A DNA stretch of 18,319 bases from Cellvibrionales bacterium UBA1963 (GTDB lineage: Bacteria; Pseudomonadota; Gammaproteobacteria; Pseudomonadales; UBA7434), in contig DDED01000210.1 of NCBI GenBank assembly GCA_002336035.1, positions 1 through 18,319 of the forward strand, in the 5' to 3' direction. Each line of letters opens with the position of its first letter. Positions within the stretch are counted from its first letter, which is position 1. The notes under the pieces are model-generated. The model saw only the letters and a program-made list of their open reading frames with translations, was not told where the DNA came from and ran no database searches. The position numbers and the translations under genes were made by a program. Positions 1 through 7,081 of this stretch are shown here, one piece after another.

Positions 1-501
1 ACAGGAACGAATCATCGTGACGATCAATACGGCGGCAGTCTTGACAATCGTTGTCGCTTTCCCTTGGAAGTGTTAGCCGCGATGGTTGAGGCGGTAGGTG
101 CATCCCGGGTAGGTTTTCGCATTTGCCCAGGTCATCCGTTTAACGACTTGCATGATGACAATCCAGAGCAAACTTTTAGGGCGTTCTTAGCTTCAGCCGC
201 GGAGTTAAATTTAGCTTATTTACATGTTATTCGCATGCCTGCGACTGGTCTTGACAATATTGCGATCAGTCAAGAATATTTCTCAGATCGTTTATTGATC
301 AATGAGAGCTATACCGTCGAGGAAGCCAGCCAAGCCCTAGCTAATGGCGACGGCCAGGCGGTGACCTTCGGCCGACCGTTTATTGCTAACCCTGATTTTG
401 TGCGTCGTATTAAAGAGGACCTTCCACTGGCAAAGATGAATCCAAAAACACTGTATGTCGAGGGTTCCGAAGGCTTTATCGACTATCCCTTTGCAGATTG
501 A
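1..501 (+). CDS. Old Yellow Enzyme-family alkene reductase (3' part)
   Basis: This is the C-terminal 166 residues of an NADH:flavin oxidoreductase of the Old Yellow Enzyme family; the frame is open to the window edge, so the start lies upstream. Such enzymes use FMN and NAD(P)H to reduce activated C=C bonds or nitro compounds in the cytoplasm. Seen in sequence: the family signature H-R-D-D-x-Y-G-G-S-x-x-N-R-x-R-F at the very start of the readable part, and the FMN-phosphate-binding end of the TIM barrel, with F-G-R-P-F-I-A-N-P-D-F followed by R-R-I. Family members are about 350-370 residues, so roughly the last 45% is present. A TTG at 64 is internal to the conserved barrel and is not the start. 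The substrate cannot be told. It points toward the flagellar genes but is separated from them by 272 bases holding a sigma-54 promoter, so it is unlikely to belong to their operon. Confidence 0.9.
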   Translation, partial: TGTNHRDDQYGGSLDNRCRFPLEVLAAMVEAVGASRVGFRICPGHPFNDLHDDNPEQTFRAFLASAAELNLAYLHVIRMPATGLDNIAISQEYFSDRLLINESYTVEEASQALANGDGQAVTFGRPFIANPDFVRRIKEDLPLAKMNPKTLYVEGSEGFIDYPFAD

Positions 502-614
502 TGGTTTAATTGACGGCTTTTAGCGGCATTCAGTGTCGTTAGGCGCACGTTTTTTGTGTTTTCCCTTTGCGTTATCGGCCATAGAATGCGCGGTCTGGTC
601 ATCCGGCTCAAAAC

Positions 615-631
615 TTGGCGCATTTCATGCA
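615..631 (+). promoter_or_regulatory. Sigma-54 promoter for fliE operon
   Basis: The site reads TTGGCGC-N5-TGCA, with GG at 617-618 and GC at 629-630 exactly ten bases apart, as RpoN promoters require. It matches TGGCAC-N5-TTGCA except for one base in the -24 block and one in the -12 block. The predicted transcript starts near 642, leaving an untranslated leader of about 130 bases before fliE. RpoN control of fliE is the rule in Pseudomonas and Vibrio. The motif and spacing are seen; use in vivo is inferred. Confidence 0.7.
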
Positions 632-726
632 TTATTCCTCAGTAACGGCAGTCTCAGCCCTAATTAGTCAATATATCGACGAGCTAGATAGTTTAGCCCG
701 ATACTTTCGAGTTGGTTTGAATGCGG

Positions 727-742
727 TGACAATTAATTGACA
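727..742. promoter_or_regulatory. FleQ/FlrC-like binding box
   Basis: The near-palindrome TGACAATTAATTGACA reads GTCAATTAATTGTC (728-741) on the minus strand. That agrees with the published Pseudomonas FleQ consensus GTCaNTAAAtTGAC at 11 of 13 specified bases. It lies about 85 bases downstream of the predicted sigma-54 start site and 32 bases before fliE. Downstream positioning is known for FlrC sites in Vibrio and for some FleQ sites in Pseudomonas. It is a candidate only; the AT-rich core could match by chance. Confidence 0.4.
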
Positions 743-759
743 GCGATGAAGCTGTGCTT

Positions 760-766
760 AGGGGGA
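760..766 (+). promoter_or_regulatory. Shine-Dalgarno deciding the TTG start of fliE
   Basis: The sequence AGGGGGA lies seven bases before TTG 774. It is among the strongest ribosome-binding sites in the window and supports the rare TTG start over the downstream GTG at 783. Confidence 0.7.
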
Positions 767-773
767 CTAAAAG

Positions 774-1142
774 TTGAATAGAGTGGATGTTGGTCGCACA
801 GATATCAACCAAGTATTATCAGAAATGCGCGCCCTAAAATCGCGTGCTCAAGGCTTTGATCCGGCGACGCCCTCGGCAGACAAGGTCAATCCCATTCAAG
901 AAGCATCAACGGTCGAATCGGCGGGCTTTCAACAGTTGCTCAGTTCTGCTGTCGATCAGGTGAATGCGGTTCAAAAGCAGTCCAGCAACTTAGCCGAGGC
1001 ATTTCAACTGGGTGACCCTAACGTGACACTCTCTCAAGTCGTTGTGGCTTCTGAGAAGGCCAGTGTGGCTTTTGAAGCGATGTCTGAAGTTCGAAATCGC
1101 CTTGTCACTGCTTACGAAGATATTATGAAAATGCCCATTTAA
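774..1142 (+). CDS. fliE: FliE, flagellar hook-basal body junction protein
   Basis: FliE joins the MS ring to the proximal rod and is one of the first proteins exported by the flagellar type III apparatus. At 122 residues it is slightly longer than the usual 104-110, with an extended N-terminus. The C-terminal two thirds shows the family pattern: F-x-x-L-L-x-x-A-V-D-x-V-N near residue 50, then the G-D-P-N-V-T-L-S-Q-V-V-V-A-S-E-K-A-S-V-A-F block around residues 80-100, and a V-R-N-R-L-V-x-A-Y-x-x-I-M-x-M-P-I end. The start is a TTG, because TAA at 768-770 blocks any earlier in-frame start and a strong Shine-Dalgarno, AGGGGGA at 760-766, lies seven bases before it. GTG at 783 is the alternative. 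It is the first gene after the sigma-54 promoter at 615-631 and heads the fliEFGHIJ unit. Confidence 0.95.
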   Translation: MNRVDVGRTDINQVLSEMRALKSRAQGFDPATPSADKVNPIQEASTVESAGFQQLLSSAVDQVNAVQKQSSNLAEAFQLGDPNVTLSQVVVASEKASVAFEAMSEVRNRLVTAYEDIMKMPI

Positions 1143-1180
1143 ATTTGACCCGCCCACTTTATTATTGAACAGAGCTGACT

Positions 1181-2911
1181 ATGGCCGAACCCAGCGCAGA
1201 ACCAGCTAGCCCAGATCAATCGGTTAGCCTTCCCACATCATCAATAACCGATAGTTTTCAAAGTTTTTTAAATTTGGAATTTGGACGTCAACTGGGCTTA
1301 ATGATTGGTCTAGCCGCCAGCGTTGCCATTGGTGTTGCACTCGCACTGTGGCTGGTAGTCGAAAAAGATTACCGTCCTTTATACGCCAGTCTTGAGCAGA
1401 TTGATGTCAACAGTATCATGGAAGTACTCGACAGTAACTCCATCGATTACCGTATTGATCAAAACTCTGGTGCCTTGCTTGTAGAAACAAGCAATATCCA
1501 TCGGGCTCGATTAAGTCTCGCGTCTGCCGGTATGCCAGGTGATAGAAATATGGGTTTTGAGTTACTCGATAAAGACCAACCGTTAGGCACCAGTCAGTTC
1601 ATGGAGAGCGCGCGTTACCGTCGCAGCCTAGAAGGTGAGCTGGCAAGAACAATCAGCAGTATCGCTAGTGTGAGATCCGCTCGCGTGCATTTAGCTATTC
1701 CAAAGTCATCTGTTTTTTTACGTGATAAACGACAACCAAGAGCTTCTGTGTTTATAGAAGCGTACCAAGGTCGCAGTGTTGATGAAAAGAGAGTAAAGGC
1801 AGTGGCTAATTTAGTCGCCTCAAGCGTGCCTGAATTATTACTCAAAAATGTTACTGTCGTCGATCAGCGGGGAAATTTGTTATCTGATTTTGATCAAGAT
1901 CCTAAATATGCAGAAGCCGCTCGACAAATAGAATATACCCGTCAAATAGAGTCTGACTTGCTCCAGCGAGTCAATGGTCTGTTAGCTCCCATAGTTGGAG
2001 ACGATAAGTTTCAAGCCGAGATATCCATTGATTTAGATTTTACGCGAGTAGAGCAGACCGCTGAAATATATAACCCTGATATATCTGCAGTTCGCAGCGA
2101 AGAACTGAGCACAGAACAAAGCCGAATGCGCGAAAAAGCGTTAGGTATTCCGGGCTCGTTAAGCAATCAACCGCCATTGACAGGCACTACACAAGCCCCC
2201 GTTGATCCAGTTACTGGTGCTCCGGTCGAGTCGCCTGCTCAATCACGATCACTTGAAGTTCGTAATTATGAGCTGGATAGAACTATCAGTTATACGCAAA
2301 ATGCGGTCGGTCAAATTCGTCGACTTTCGGTGGCTGTCGCGCTTGATGATTTGACCGTCAGAGCAGATCCAAGTGCCGATCCAGCAATCGATGCAGGCAC
2401 TGAGTCGTGGCAAACTCAGGATCTCGATCGATTGACGGTTTTGGTTCAAAATGCGGTCGGTTATGACGTTACTAGGGGCGATCAAGTGATCGTCGTCAAC
2501 ACGCCTTTTCTCCGTGAAAAAACAGAGCTAGCACCGTTGCAGTCAATGAGCTTCTGGGAACATGCGTTATTTTGGCAAGCTCTTCGCTGGGTGTTGGGCA
2601 TCGCTGTATTTTTAGTGATGGTCCTTTTAGTGCTTCGTCCTACGTTGCAACGCTTAACTGAAAATTCCAAAAAAATTAAGCAATTAGAGCTCCAGCATCA
2701 GAGCGCCTTAAATGCTATTCAGCAATCGAGTATGGCCAGTGGCGGTTCAGTTGATGCAGAAGGTAATGTCACATTTAATCCGGGCGCTAATTACTTATTG
2801 CCATCTCCGAATGATAGTCTTGAAGATCAAATTAATATGGTAAAAAACATGGTGGCTGAAGATCCAGATCGCGTAGCAGAAGTGATTCAAGGATGGTCCA
2901 ATAATGAGTGA
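1181..2911 (+). CDS. fliF: FliF, flagellar MS-ring protein
   Basis: FliF forms the MS ring, the inner-membrane platform on which rotor, rod and export gate assemble. The 576-residue product is of usual length. Seen: a first membrane segment at about residues 38-60 followed by the Y-R-P-L-Y-A-S-L motif; the ring-building domain with R-A-R-V-H-L-A-I-P-like sequence (here S-A-R-V-H-L-A-I-P); a low-complexity periplasmic loop rich in P, T and S; a second membrane segment at about 465-485; and the cytoplasmic tail. The last 30 residues (E-D-Q-I-N-M-V-K-N-M-V followed by D-P-x-R-V-A-x-V-I-x-x-W) match the FliG-binding segment. The ATG start follows fliE by 38 bases with only a weak ribosome site. 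Its end overlaps the fliG start by eight bases, implying translational coupling of the two partners. Confidence 0.98.
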   Translation: MAEPSAEPASPDQSVSLPTSSITDSFQSFLNLEFGRQLGLMIGLAASVAIGVALALWLVVEKDYRPLYASLEQIDVNSIMEVLDSNSIDYRIDQNSGALLVETSNIHRARLSLASAGMPGDRNMGFELLDKDQPLGTSQFMESARYRRSLEGELARTISSIASVRSARVHLAIPKSSVFLRDKRQPRASVFIEAYQGRSVDEKRVKAVANLVASSVPELLLKNVTVVDQRGNLLSDFDQDPKYAEAARQIEYTRQIESDLLQRVNGLLAPIVGDDKFQAEISIDLDFTRVEQTAEIYNPDISAVRSEELSTEQSRMREKALGIPGSLSNQPPLTGTTQAPVDPVTGAPVESPAQSRSLEVRNYELDRTISYTQNAVGQIRRLSVAVALDDLTVRADPSADPAIDAGTESWQTQDLDRLTVLVQNAVGYDVTRGDQVIVVNTPFLREKTELAPLQSMSFWEHALFWQALRWVLGIAVFLVMVLLVLRPTLQRLTENSKKIKQLELQHQSALNAIQQSSMASGGSVDAEGNVTFNPGANYLLPSPNDSLEDQINMVKNMVAEDPDRVAEVIQGWSNNE

Positions 2912-3917
2912 TAAGTCTATTTATGACGCGATTCCTTTTATCGAAAAAGCATCGATCCTGTTATTAACGGTGGGAGAGGAGGCCGCGGCAGAAATTTTGA
3001 AGCAGTTAGGGCCGAAAGAAGTTCAGCGCATAGGGACGTCCATGGCGACCTTATCTGATGTAAAACGTGAACGGGTCGCTGCTGTTTTCAATGCTTTTAT
3101 TGCAGAGATTACTAATACTACTGGCTTTGGTATTGGTGCCGATAGTTATGTAAGAAATATGCTGACTCGAGCACTAGGTGCTGAGAAAGCCTCAGGTATT
3201 ATCGACCGAATTTTATTAGGTGGCAACACACAAGGCTTAGATACCTTGAAGTGGATGGATGCTAGAGCGATTTCGGATGTAATTAAACAAGAGCATCCAC
3301 AAATACAAGCGATTGTTATTGCTTACTTAGAAGGCGATTTATCCGCTGAAGTATTGTCTTATCTGCCAGAGAATATGCGTTTAGATGTTATTGTAAGGGT
3401 GGCAAAGCTCGATACAGTTCAACCAGACGCTTTGAATGAATTAAACAATATTCTCGAACGGCAATTTTCTGGTGGCTCGTCTGCACAAAAGCGACGTATA
3501 GGTGGAACAAAAGTTGCCGCCGACATAATGACGAACCTTGACGGCACCATTGAGTCAGAGTTAATGGGTGCACTGGGCGATATTGATGGGGAGTTGGCCG
3601 AAATAATTCAAGATTTAATGTTTGTTTTTGCTAATCTACTGGACGTTGATGACCGCGGTATTCAGCTACTGTTAAGAGAAGTGTCTAATGAGGGCTTAGT
3701 TATTGCTTTAAAAGGTGCTGATGAAGAGCTGAGAGAGAAAATATACAATAACATGTCGGCTCGTGCAGCAGACTTATTGCGTGACGATTTAGAAGCTACG
3801 GGTCCAACTAAGTTAAGTGATGTGGAAGCTGCACAGCGAGAAATATTGACGATTGCAAGACGCATGGCAGATGACGGTGAAATTATTTTAGGGGGCCCTG
3901 GCGAGCAAATGCTCTAA
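2904..3917 (+). CDS. fliG: FliG, flagellar motor switch protein
   Basis: FliG is the rotor protein that contacts the stator and transmits switching from FliM/FliN. The product has the normal length of 337 residues. Seen: an N-terminal FliF-binding domain (residues 1-100), the middle-domain motif E-H-P-Q at 130-133, a glycine-containing linker at 189-201 (S-G-G-S-S then I-G-G-T), and the C-terminal torque domain with F-A-N-L-L-D-V-D-D-R-G-I-Q-L-L-L-R-E-V and L-R-E-K-I-x-x-N-M-S-x-R-A-A-D-L-L-R-D-D-L. These charged residues are the ones that contact MotA/PomA in characterised FliG proteins. The start ATG lies inside the end of fliF in another frame. A 59-base gap without a recognisable promoter separates it from fliH. 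Confidence 0.98.
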   Translation: MSDKSIYDAIPFIEKASILLLTVGEEAAAEILKQLGPKEVQRIGTSMATLSDVKRERVAAVFNAFIAEITNTTGFGIGADSYVRNMLTRALGAEKASGIIDRILLGGNTQGLDTLKWMDARAISDVIKQEHPQIQAIVIAYLEGDLSAEVLSYLPENMRLDVIVRVAKLDTVQPDALNELNNILERQFSGGSSAQKRRIGGTKVAADIMTNLDGTIESELMGALGDIDGELAEIIQDLMFVFANLLDVDDRGIQLLLREVSNEGLVIALKGADEELREKIYNNMSARAADLLRDDLEATGPTKLSDVEAAQREILTIARRMADDGEIILGGPGEQML

Positions 3918-3976
3918 TTAAGGTTCATATGAAAGTTTTACTAAAACATCGACCTACGTTTATTTAGAGGGATATT

Positions 3977-4714
3977 ATGCCTGATGATGTTGTACCCGAA
4001 ATGATTCTTACGGTTGTTGAGCCATGGTTATTACCAGAGTTCAAGGCCAATCATGTGGTGAGTCCTGAATCAAAAACACCGAGTCTGGGCGGATTTTCAC
4101 AAAAAAAATCGGCTAATTTTGTTGATCCATCCATAAGCCAGCCAATGAATCGAGCCATGTCAGCAGAGCAGTTGGCAGAGATTAGACTGCAGGCTGAGCA
4201 AGACGGCTTTCAGCAAGGTAGAGCCAGCGGCTATGAAAAAGGCTATGCTGAAGGCGAACAACGAGCAAGCGTTATCGTTGAGCAGTTGGCAGCAGAAAAA
4301 CTCGCGGGTCAACAAGCCAGTTTAGCCGGACTTATACGTTCTATCGTTAATCCGCTTAGCGATCAAAGCGATTTACTCAAGCAAACACTCACTCAATTAG
4401 TTAAGGCTATCGCAGAACAACTGTGTGAACGAGAGTTGCAAGCCGATAACAGCAGTATTGCTAGCGTGGTTAACTTAGCCGTTGATGCTTTGCCGGTCAC
4501 CGAAACAGACATAACGTTGTTCCTTCATCCCCAAGACCTTGCAACGTTAGAGTTAATGGATGGTTTTGTCCAACCTGAATGGCAACTCTGCGGTAGAGAC
4601 ACTCTGCAGTTAGGTGACTGTCTTATTGAAAGTGAAAATAGTTTAGTGGACTTTCGTCGTTCAGCGCGATTTAAGACTATTCTTGATGGTTTGTTTCCAG
4701 CGGCTAAGCGCTAA
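3977..4714 (+). CDS. fliH: FliH, flagellar export ATPase regulator
   Basis: FliH is the peripheral stalk of the export ATPase complex; it binds FliI and docks it to FliN of the C ring. The product is 245 residues, in the family range. Seen: a proline/tryptophan-containing N-terminus (P-W-L-L-P at 17-20) that would fit the C-ring docking region, then an unbroken ladder of glycines at 77, 81, 85, 89 and 93 (repeated GxxxG), a known hallmark of FliH helices, then an Ala/Gln-rich helical region, and a C-terminal domain that includes I-T-L-F-L-H-P-Q-D and W-x-L-x-x-x-D-x-L-x-x-G-D-C-L-I-E-S, as in FliH/YscL proteins. Shine-Dalgarno AGAGGGA at 3966-3972 supports the ATG at 3977. It ends two bases before fliI. 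Confidence 0.95.
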   Translation: MPDDVVPEMILTVVEPWLLPEFKANHVVSPESKTPSLGGFSQKKSANFVDPSISQPMNRAMSAEQLAEIRLQAEQDGFQQGRASGYEKGYAEGEQRASVIVEQLAAEKLAGQQASLAGLIRSIVNPLSDQSDLLKQTLTQLVKAIAEQLCERELQADNSSIASVVNLAVDALPVTETDITLFLHPQDLATLELMDGFVQPEWQLCGRDTLQLGDCLIESENSLVDFRRSARFKTILDGLFPAAKR

Positions 4715-4716
4715 TA

Positions 4717-6141
4717 ATGTTAAGTTATTTTTCTAATTGTTTAGCCTCGGGTATGCCCCATGTTAAAGCTTACGCTGTTGGTCATATCTCTAGGATTGTG
4801 GGCCTTTCGTTAGAGGCTGTTGGGCTTAATTTGGCTTTAGGTGCTCGTTGTCAGGTAATGGCCACTGAAACGCTAAGTTTTGAGGTTGAAGTGGTCGGCT
4901 TTGATGAGACCATCACCTACTTAATGCCGTTAGTGCCGATAAGGAGTTTGAAACCGGGTGCACTGGTAAAGCCTATTAGTAGCAGTGCAGAGGTTCCAGC
5001 GGGTGAAGCCCTACTAGGCCGCATCATTGATGGGAGTGGTTCGCCGATTGACGGCAAAGGGCCGATTAATAATGTTGAGCATATTTCTTATCACCCACAG
5101 CCTATTAATCCACTTGCTCGAGAGCCGATTAGTGAAGTGCTTGATGTCGGTGTCCGATCCATTAATGCCTCGCTGAGTATTGGTTGCGGACAACGGGTGG
5201 GTTTGTTTGCAGGGAGTGGCGTCGGCAAGAGCGTTTTGCTCGGTATGATGTCACGCTTTACCGAAGCCGAGGTTGTTATTGTCGCTCTCGTAGGCGAGCG
5301 GGGTAAAGAAGTTCGTGAATTTGTTGAGTCAAATTTGTCGGGCGAGAGTCTTGCTAAGGCTATTATCGTCGCGGCACCTGCTGATGAAACTCCCGTTATG
5401 AGGTTACGTTCGGGGATGTACGCGACGCGATTAGCCGAATACTTTCGCGATCAAGGAAAGCGTACATTGCTGTTATTTGATTCTTTAACCCGCTATGCTC
5501 AAGCGCAGCGAGAGATTGGTTTGGCAACAGGTGAGCCGCCGGCAACCAAGGGATATCCGCCGTCCGTTTTTGCTCGATTACCACAATTGGTTGAACGTGC
5601 GGGAAACGGTTCAGGCAATGGTGGTTCGGTTACTGCGGTCTATACTGTTTTAGTTGAGGGCGACGATCTAAATGACCCCATTGCAGATTCTGCGCGATCT
5701 ATTTTAGATGGTCATATTGTTTTGTCTCGCGAGATTGCTGAGCAAGCTATATATCCAGCTATTGACATTCAAGCATCAGTCAGTCGCTCAATGAATGCAG
5801 TTATTGAGCCGTCGCACCAACGTTTAGCCATGAAGGTTAAGCAGTTATATGCCCGTTATCAGCAAAGTAGAGATCTTATCAATGTGGGAGCCTATGTTGC
5901 CGGTGCCGATCCACTTACGGATATGGCCGTCAATTGTCAGCCTGCGATTGAGGCATTTTTATCACAGTCACAAACTGATAAAATCAGCTTCGATCAAAGT
6001 GTTCGAGCCCTAGAGGCTATTTTAGCGGGTCCTCTAGTGGCCGAAAATGATGAGGGTTTACAGGCTTCAAACCCAACATCTTCGATAGTCAATGATGGAT
6101 TCACAACAGCGGTTAACGCTTCTGGTGCAAGTAATGCTTAG
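4717..6141 (+). CDS. fliI: FliI, flagellum-specific export ATPase
   Basis: FliI is the hexameric ATPase that helps unfold and load substrates for flagellar type III export; it is related to the F1 beta subunit. Seen: an N-terminal beta-barrel domain, the Walker A loop A-G-S-G-V-G-K-S at residues 165-172, the catalytic G-E-R-G-K-E with Glu 194, Walker B L-L-L-F-D at 251-255 followed by S-L-T-R-Y-A-x-A-x-R-E, and the family segment G-E-P-P-A-T-K-G-Y-P-P-S-V-F. The 474-residue length is a little over the usual 440-460, the excess being a Ser/Asn/Ala-rich tail after about residue 440. The ATG lies two bases after fliH without a clear Shine-Dalgarno, so translation is probably coupled. The tail overlaps the start of fliJ. 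Confidence 0.98.
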   Translation: MLSYFSNCLASGMPHVKAYAVGHISRIVGLSLEAVGLNLALGARCQVMATETLSFEVEVVGFDETITYLMPLVPIRSLKPGALVKPISSSAEVPAGEALLGRIIDGSGSPIDGKGPINNVEHISYHPQPINPLAREPISEVLDVGVRSINASLSIGCGQRVGLFAGSGVGKSVLLGMMSRFTEAEVVIVALVGERGKEVREFVESNLSGESLAKAIIVAAPADETPVMRLRSGMYATRLAEYFRDQGKRTLLLFDSLTRYAQAQREIGLATGEPPATKGYPPSVFARLPQLVERAGNGSGNGGSVTAVYTVLVEGDDLNDPIADSARSILDGHIVLSREIAEQAIYPAIDIQASVSRSMNAVIEPSHQRLAMKVKQLYARYQQSRDLINVGAYVAGADPLTDMAVNCQPAIEAFLSQSQTDKISFDQSVRALEAILAGPLVAENDEGLQASNPTSSIVNDGFTTAVNASGASNA

Positions 6142-6589
6142 GCATAAAGCTCAGCGGTTAAATTTGTTGGCAAGATTAGCTGCATTGCAAACACAGTCAA
6201 AAGTAGCTGATCTGCAACTTCGTCAGCAGTTATTACAAAAGCAACAATTGGCTAATTTGCAGCTACAATCTTATCAAAACGAATACCTTAATAAGCAAAC
6301 ACAAGACACAGGTGTTTCATCTTCAATCAGCATGAGTGCGCTAAAAAACAATAGTCGCTTTATGGCTGATCTTAATCATGCCGTCATCATCCAGCAGCAG
6401 CAGTTGAAAGCCGCGGAGCAAGTCGAATCGATGAGTCGTGCCGATTGGGCGAAAAGTCACGCTAAAGAGTTGCGCTGGCAGGACCTTGAGCGCATCGCTC
6501 AGAGCGATCAGGATCGTAAACACGATAAAAAAGAGGATCAAGAAAATATTGAGATCTGGTCGGCTAGGCATTCAAACGAAAACACCTAA
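6134..6589 (+). CDS. fliJ: FliJ, flagellar export chaperone/stalk
   Basis: FliJ is the coiled-coil central stalk of the FliH-FliI-FliJ ATPase complex and links it to FlhA. The product is Gln/Leu/Lys-rich, nearly all helical, with heptad-like leucine spacing and no membrane segment; position after fliI is decisive because sequence conservation is low. I place the start at ATG 6134 (151 residues; family about 147), which leaves an eight-base overlap with fliI, the same overlap as fliF/fliG, and a product beginning M-L-R-H-K-A-Q-R-L as FliJ proteins typically do. A longer version from ATG 6092 (165 residues) would overlap fliI by 50 bases and has no Shine-Dalgarno. Neither start has a good ribosome site. 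Confidence 0.88.
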   Translation: MLRHKAQRLNLLARLAALQTQSKVADLQLRQQLLQKQQLANLQLQSYQNEYLNKQTQDTGVSSSISMSALKNNSRFMADLNHAVIIQQQQLKAAEQVESMSRADWAKSHAKELRWQDLERIAQSDQDRKHDKKEDQENIEIWSARHSNENT

Positions 6590-6669
6590 GCAAAGTGTGA
6601 TAGATAGCACAGTTTGTGATTTCTTCTTCTTCTTACATCGTAAAAAACCGCAATTTTTATATTTCTATG

Positions 6670-6698
6670 TTGGAATATCACCCACTAGTAGCTAGGAT
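6670..6698 (+). promoter_or_regulatory. Possible sigma-70 promoter before the STAS gene
   Basis: TTGGAA at 6670-6675 and TAGGAT at 6693-6698 are 17 bases apart, each matching four of six consensus bases. The site lies in the 187-base gap between fliJ and the STAS gene, where no sigma-54 GG-N10-GC pair is found. It is weak, AT-rich and unproven. Confidence 0.25.
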
Positions 6699-6728
6699 AA
6701 ATATTATTCTTTAATATTTTATTGTTGC

Positions 6729-6746
6729 TCAGTAATTTTTTACTGA
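6729..6746. repeat. Perfect 7-bp inverted repeat upstream of STAS gene
   Basis: TCAGTAA and TTACTGA flank a TTTT loop, centred about 40 bases before the STAS start codon. No T-run follows, so it is a poor intrinsic terminator. It could be an operator or a leader hairpin. Confidence 0.5.
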
Positions 6747-6776
6747 TGGCAATAAAATTAAACGGGTGGTTTAATT

Positions 6777-7079
6777 ATGATATCTTCATCTCTCTCTGAT
6801 AATAACAATGAATTAGTGATCAATGTCGAAGGCCGTTTTGACTTCAATGCGCACATGCAGTTTCGAAGTGCCTATGAAGATATAGGGTTACAGCCACAAA
6901 ACTTTTCAGTTGATATGGCGCAGGCGACTTATCTTGATAGTTCTGCGCTGGGGATGCTGTTACTGCTTCGCGATTATGCGGGGGGTGACGCAGCCGAAAT
7001 AAAAATTAATAATTGTAATGATGATGTCAAAAAGATATTGCAAGTTTCTAATTTCACTCGTTTATTCGTCATCGATTAA
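6777..7079 (+). CDS. STAS-domain anti-anti-sigma factor (HsbA-like)
   Basis: This is a single-domain STAS protein of 100 residues, the size of SpoIIAA/RsbV-type antagonists. Seen: V-E-G-R-F-D-F-x-A-H near residue 18, and the phosphorylation loop Y-L-D-S-S-A-L-G-M-L-L-L-L at 52-64, with Ser 55/56 the likely phospho-acceptor. Such proteins bind an anti-sigma factor when unphosphorylated. In Pseudomonas aeruginosa the similar HsbA is controlled by HsbR, binds the anti-sigma factor FlgM and also affects c-di-GMP signalling; that role here is inferred from family and position. Shine-Dalgarno GGGTGG at 6764-6769 supports the ATG. The stop is two bases before the phosphatase/kinase gene, so the two are surely co-translated partners. 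Its position between fliJ and fliK matches an arrangement known in Pseudomonas putida-type clusters. Confidence 0.9.
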   Translation: MISSSLSDNNNELVINVEGRFDFNAHMQFRSAYEDIGLQPQNFSVDMAQATYLDSSALGMLLLLRDYAGGDAAEIKINNCNDDVKKILQVSNFTRLFVID

Positions 7080-7081
7080 TC

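Noticed and set aside
64..66. TTG as start of the alkene reductase gene
   Set aside because: The frame is open upstream and encodes the family signature from position 13 onward, so the TTG is an internal Leu codon.
535..575. Terminator after the alkene reductase gene
   Set aside because: A T-run is present near 550, but the preceding bases give only a three- to four-pair stem.
6438..6695. 85-codon plus-strand frame overlapping fliJ and the following gap
   Set aside because: It is mostly a shadow of fliJ in another frame, with a Lys/Ile-rich then Phe-run product from the TTC tract and no family resemblance.
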